The position numbers and the translations under genes are program-made. DNA of 7,164 nucleotides from NCBI GenBank assembly GCA_947567585.1, contig CANONE010000113.1:1-7164 (forward strand), written 5' to 3'. Shown piece after piece: positions 5,366 through 7,164 of this stretch; position 1 is the first letter of the stretch, and each line of letters starts with the position of its first letter. Origin of the DNA: an uncultured Clostridia bacterium. GTDB lineage: Bacteria > Bacillota > Clostridia > Oscillospirales > Acutalibacteraceae. The notes beneath the pieces were generated by a model that was not told where the DNA came from, searched no databases, and was given only the letters and a program-made list of their open reading frames with translations.

Positions 5366-5423
5366 CGTGGGGCCTCACCCCACGCCCCACAACCTTTTGA
5401 AAAAGGTTGACGAAAACTTTTTT
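5366..5423. repeat. Intergenic inverted-repeat block, possibly a dispersed repeat
   Basis: CGTGGGG (5366-5372) pairs with CCCCACG (5378-5384); GTGGGGC (5367-5373) can instead pair with GCCCCAC (5384-5390). CAACCTTTT (5390-5398) pairs with AAAAGGTTG (5401-5409), and a run of six T follows at 5418-5423. The block sits upstream of the candidate spoIIIA promoter. It has the look of the GC-arm plus CCTTTT/AAAAGG palindromes often scattered between genes in gut clostridia. That comparison is from memory and untested. Confidence 0.45.
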
Positions 5424-5498
5424 GCCGGGTTTTGTTTGGTCCGTACCGCAGGCTGGGTGGGCGAAGCCGGAAGCTTTTGCCTCCTTTGGGTTGGGAGG

Positions 5499-5538
5499 AT
5501 AAAAAGGAACAGGCTCACTTGAGCCTGTTCCTTTTTAT
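5499..5538 (-). terminator. Terminator of the ABC transporter gene
   Basis: The 19-bp arms at 5499-5517 and 5520-5538 (core AAGGAACAGGCTCA) are perfect reverse complements around a 2-nt gap. The minus-strand stem ends in CCTTTTTAT. It begins 18 bp after the ABC gene's stop and is symmetrical, so it can work both ways. It insulates spoIIIA from read-through of the upstream ABC gene. A 12-bp palindrome, ATGGGGCCCCAT (5537-5548), touches it. Confidence 0.9.
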
Positions 5539-5556
5539 GGGGCCCCATTCAGCTTT

Positions 5557-7164
5557 TTAGCCGCGTTGGAGCTGCTCTTTGTTGTATTGGAGGGTATAGA
5601 GATTGTAGTACCGGCCCTTTTTGTGCAGCAGGTCTTGGTGGGTGCCTTGCTCTAAAATCTCGCCGTGGGACAGCAAAATGATGTTGTCCGCGTGCTGGAT
5701 GGTGGAAAGGCGGTGGGCTACAATCAGCATCGTGCCGATATTTTTCATCTTTTCCAGGGAATCCTGAATCAGCAGCTCGGTCTCCGTGTCAATATTGGCG
5801 GTGGCTTCGTCCAGAATCATCACGGCGGGCTTGTGGATAATGGTACGGGCAAAGCTCAGCAGCTGGCGCTGGCCGGCGGAGAAGTTGTTGCCCCGCTCCC
5901 GGACCACCTCGTCCAAGCCGTTGTCCAGCCGGTAGATGAAGCTGTCAGCGTTGACGTACTCGCATGCCTGCCGGATTTCCTCATTGGGGAATTCGTCCCG
6001 CAGGACAATATTGCTGCGGATGGTGCCGGAAAACAGGAACACGTCCTGTAGCATCTGGCCAAAGTGGCGGCGCAGGGAAGAGATGGTGATATCCCGGATG
6101 TCCACGCCGTCAATGAGAATCTGCCCCTTTTGTATGTCATAATTCCGGCAGATCAGGGAAAGGATGGTGGACTTGCCGGAGCCGGTGGATCCCACAAAGG
6201 CCACGGTCTGCCGGGGGCTGATGTGAAAGCTCACGCCCTTTAGCACCCACTCGCCGGGATTGTAGGCAAACCAAACGTCCCGAAACTCAATCTCCCCTTT
6301 CACCTCCGTGAGGTCCCTGGCCCCGGGGGCGTCCACAATCTGGGGCTCCATATCCATTACGGTGAAGATCTTCTCCGCCGCCGCAAAAGAGCGCTGAAGC
6401 ATGTCGAACTGCTCGGCCAGCTGCTGGATGGGGTTAAAAAACTTGGAAATGTACATATAGAAGGACACAATGACGCCGCTGGTCATGGTCTGCCCAAATA
6501 CCGTCCAATTGCCGATATATCCCTTGCCGCCCAGATACAAAAGGCAGAGCACAGAGGATATATAGAGCATATAGACCATGGGCTGGAACACGCCGAAAAC
6601 AAACATCCGGCTGCGCTTGGCATTTTGCAGGGCCCTGGATTTTTCCAAAAAATCCTGCATCTTCCGCTCTTCCCTGTTAAAAATTTGGGTAATCTTGATG
6701 CCGGAAAGGTTCTCGGAAAGGTACGTGTTCACATCCGTGGTGGCGTCGTTGACCCGCAGGTGGACCGACCGGGAAAACCGCCGGAAGATGATGGTGAAGA
6801 GCACCACAAAGGGAACAAAACACAGCACCATCAGGGTCAGCAGGTAGTTGAGCATCAGCATGGCCGCCAGAACAGCCACTACCACCATCACATTCTGCAC
6901 CAGGGTGACAAGAATATTGGTGAACATAAAAGAAATAGCGTTGGGGTCGTTGCTGACGCGGGTGACCAGCTTGCCCACCGGAATATTATTCAGCTGCTCG
7001 TGAGAAAGGCTCTCAATATGGGTAAAAACATCCTGGCGCATGGCGGAGAGGATTTTCTGCCCCACCTTTTGAAGCACCATGGCCTGGGTGTAGGTGCAGA
7101 TGAGGGAGACAATCAAAATGCAGACATAGACCGCCATAATCCGCAGCAGGTAGGACATTTCAAA
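5557..7164 (-). CDS. ABC exporter half-transporter (membrane domain fused to ATPase), 5' end outside window
   Basis: The visible 535 codons run off the right edge in frame. The ATG at 7158 lies inside the membrane domain and is not a credible start. Numbering from that Met, residues 1-260 form the type IV ABC exporter membrane domain with about five of six helices, so the missing part is the cytoplasmic elbow and first helix. The ATPase follows: A-loop Tyr in VWFAY (295-299), Walker A GSTGSGKST (323-331), Q-loop Gln 371 in LQDVFLF, signature FSAGQ (426-430), Walker B VMILDE (446-451) with catalytic Glu 451, D-loop ANID, and switch His 482 in VAHRLST. Intact Walker B and His with a non-canonical signature fit the YheH/BmrD-like member of a heterodimeric exporter of drugs, lipids or peptides. 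The substrate cannot be read from sequence. The partner gene would lie upstream, beyond the window. Confidence 0.95.
   Translation of the reverse strand, partial: FEMSYLLRIMAVYVCILIVSLICTYTQAMVLQKVGQKILSAMRQDVFTHIESLSHEQLNNIPVGKLVTRVSNDPNAISFMFTNILVTLVQNVMVVVAVLAAMLMLNYLLTLMVLCFVPFVVLFTIIFRRFSRSVHLRVNDATTDVNTYLSENLSGIKITQIFNREERKMQDFLEKSRALQNAKRSRMFVFGVFQPMVYMLYISSVLCLLYLGGKGYIGNWTVFGQTMTSGVIVSFYMYISKFFNPIQQLAEQFDMLQRSFAAAEKIFTVMDMEPQIVDAPGARDLTEVKGEIEFRDVWFAYNPGEWVLKGVSFHISPRQTVAFVGSTGSGKSTILSLICRNYDIQKGQILIDGVDIRDITISSLRRHFGQMLQDVFLFSGTIRSNIVLRDEFPNEEIRQACEYVNADSFIYRLDNGLDEVVRERGNNFSAGQRQLLSFARTIIHKPAVMILDEATANIDTETELLIQDSLEKMKNIGTMLIVAHRLSTIQHADNIILLSHGEILEQGTHQDLLHKKGRYYNLYTLQYNKEQLQRG

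Noticed and set aside
5537..5548. 12-bp palindrome ATGGGGCCCCAT as an operator
   Set aside because: It lies between a stop codon and a terminator, where an operator is not expected, and may simply extend the terminator structure.

Overview
The window carries the complete eight-gene spoIIIA operon (spoIIIAA to spoIIIAH) on the minus strand, so it comes from an endospore-forming member of the Firmicutes. The high GC content of the operon, the short clostridial-type SpoIIIAG and SpoIIIAH, and the lineage-typical subunit sizes suggest a GC-rich anaerobic clostridium (Oscillospiraceae-like). That placement is inference from composition and protein style, not from a marker gene.

Layout, left to right. 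Positions 1-149 hold the 3' end of an unrecognised plus-strand gene in visibly AT-richer DNA. Positions 150-333 hold no convincing gene but contain several short repeats and inverted repeats. A 16-bp-arm hairpin (334-378) abuts the spoIIIAH stop codon and ends the sporulation operon. The operon runs right to left from 5299 to 379: AA, AB, AC, AD, AE, AF, AG, AH. A 257-bp gap (5300-5556) holds a candidate sigma-E-type promoter and ribosome binding site for spoIIIAA, a repeat-like inverted-repeat block, and a 19-bp perfect hairpin that terminates the next gene. The right end (5557-7164) is a 5'-truncated ABC exporter half-transporter, also on the minus strand, whose motifs suggest one subunit of a heterodimer.

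The eight SpoIIIA proteins form the mother-cell side of the channel ('feeding tube') between mother cell and forespore after engulfment. AA is a secretion-type ATPase. AB resembles the GspF platform protein. AC, AD and AE are polytopic membrane proteins. AF, AG and AH carry ring-building soluble domains, and AH is the subunit that in Bacillus subtilis meets forespore SpoIIQ. Start sites fall into coupled groups: AA/AB, AC/AD and AD/AE overlap by 4 bp, AF/AG by 11 bp, while strong Shine-Dalgarno sequences appear where there is a gap (before AA, AC, AF and AH).

The window is largely an ordinary core sporulation locus. The parts not explained by it are a 180-bp hairpin-rich insert between spoIIIAE and spoIIIAF, with two hairpins sharing the same loop motif, and a possible 10-codon coupling ORF between spoIIIAG and spoIIIAH with its own Shine-Dalgarno and ATGA overlaps at both ends. 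I saw no sign of a new multi-gene system.
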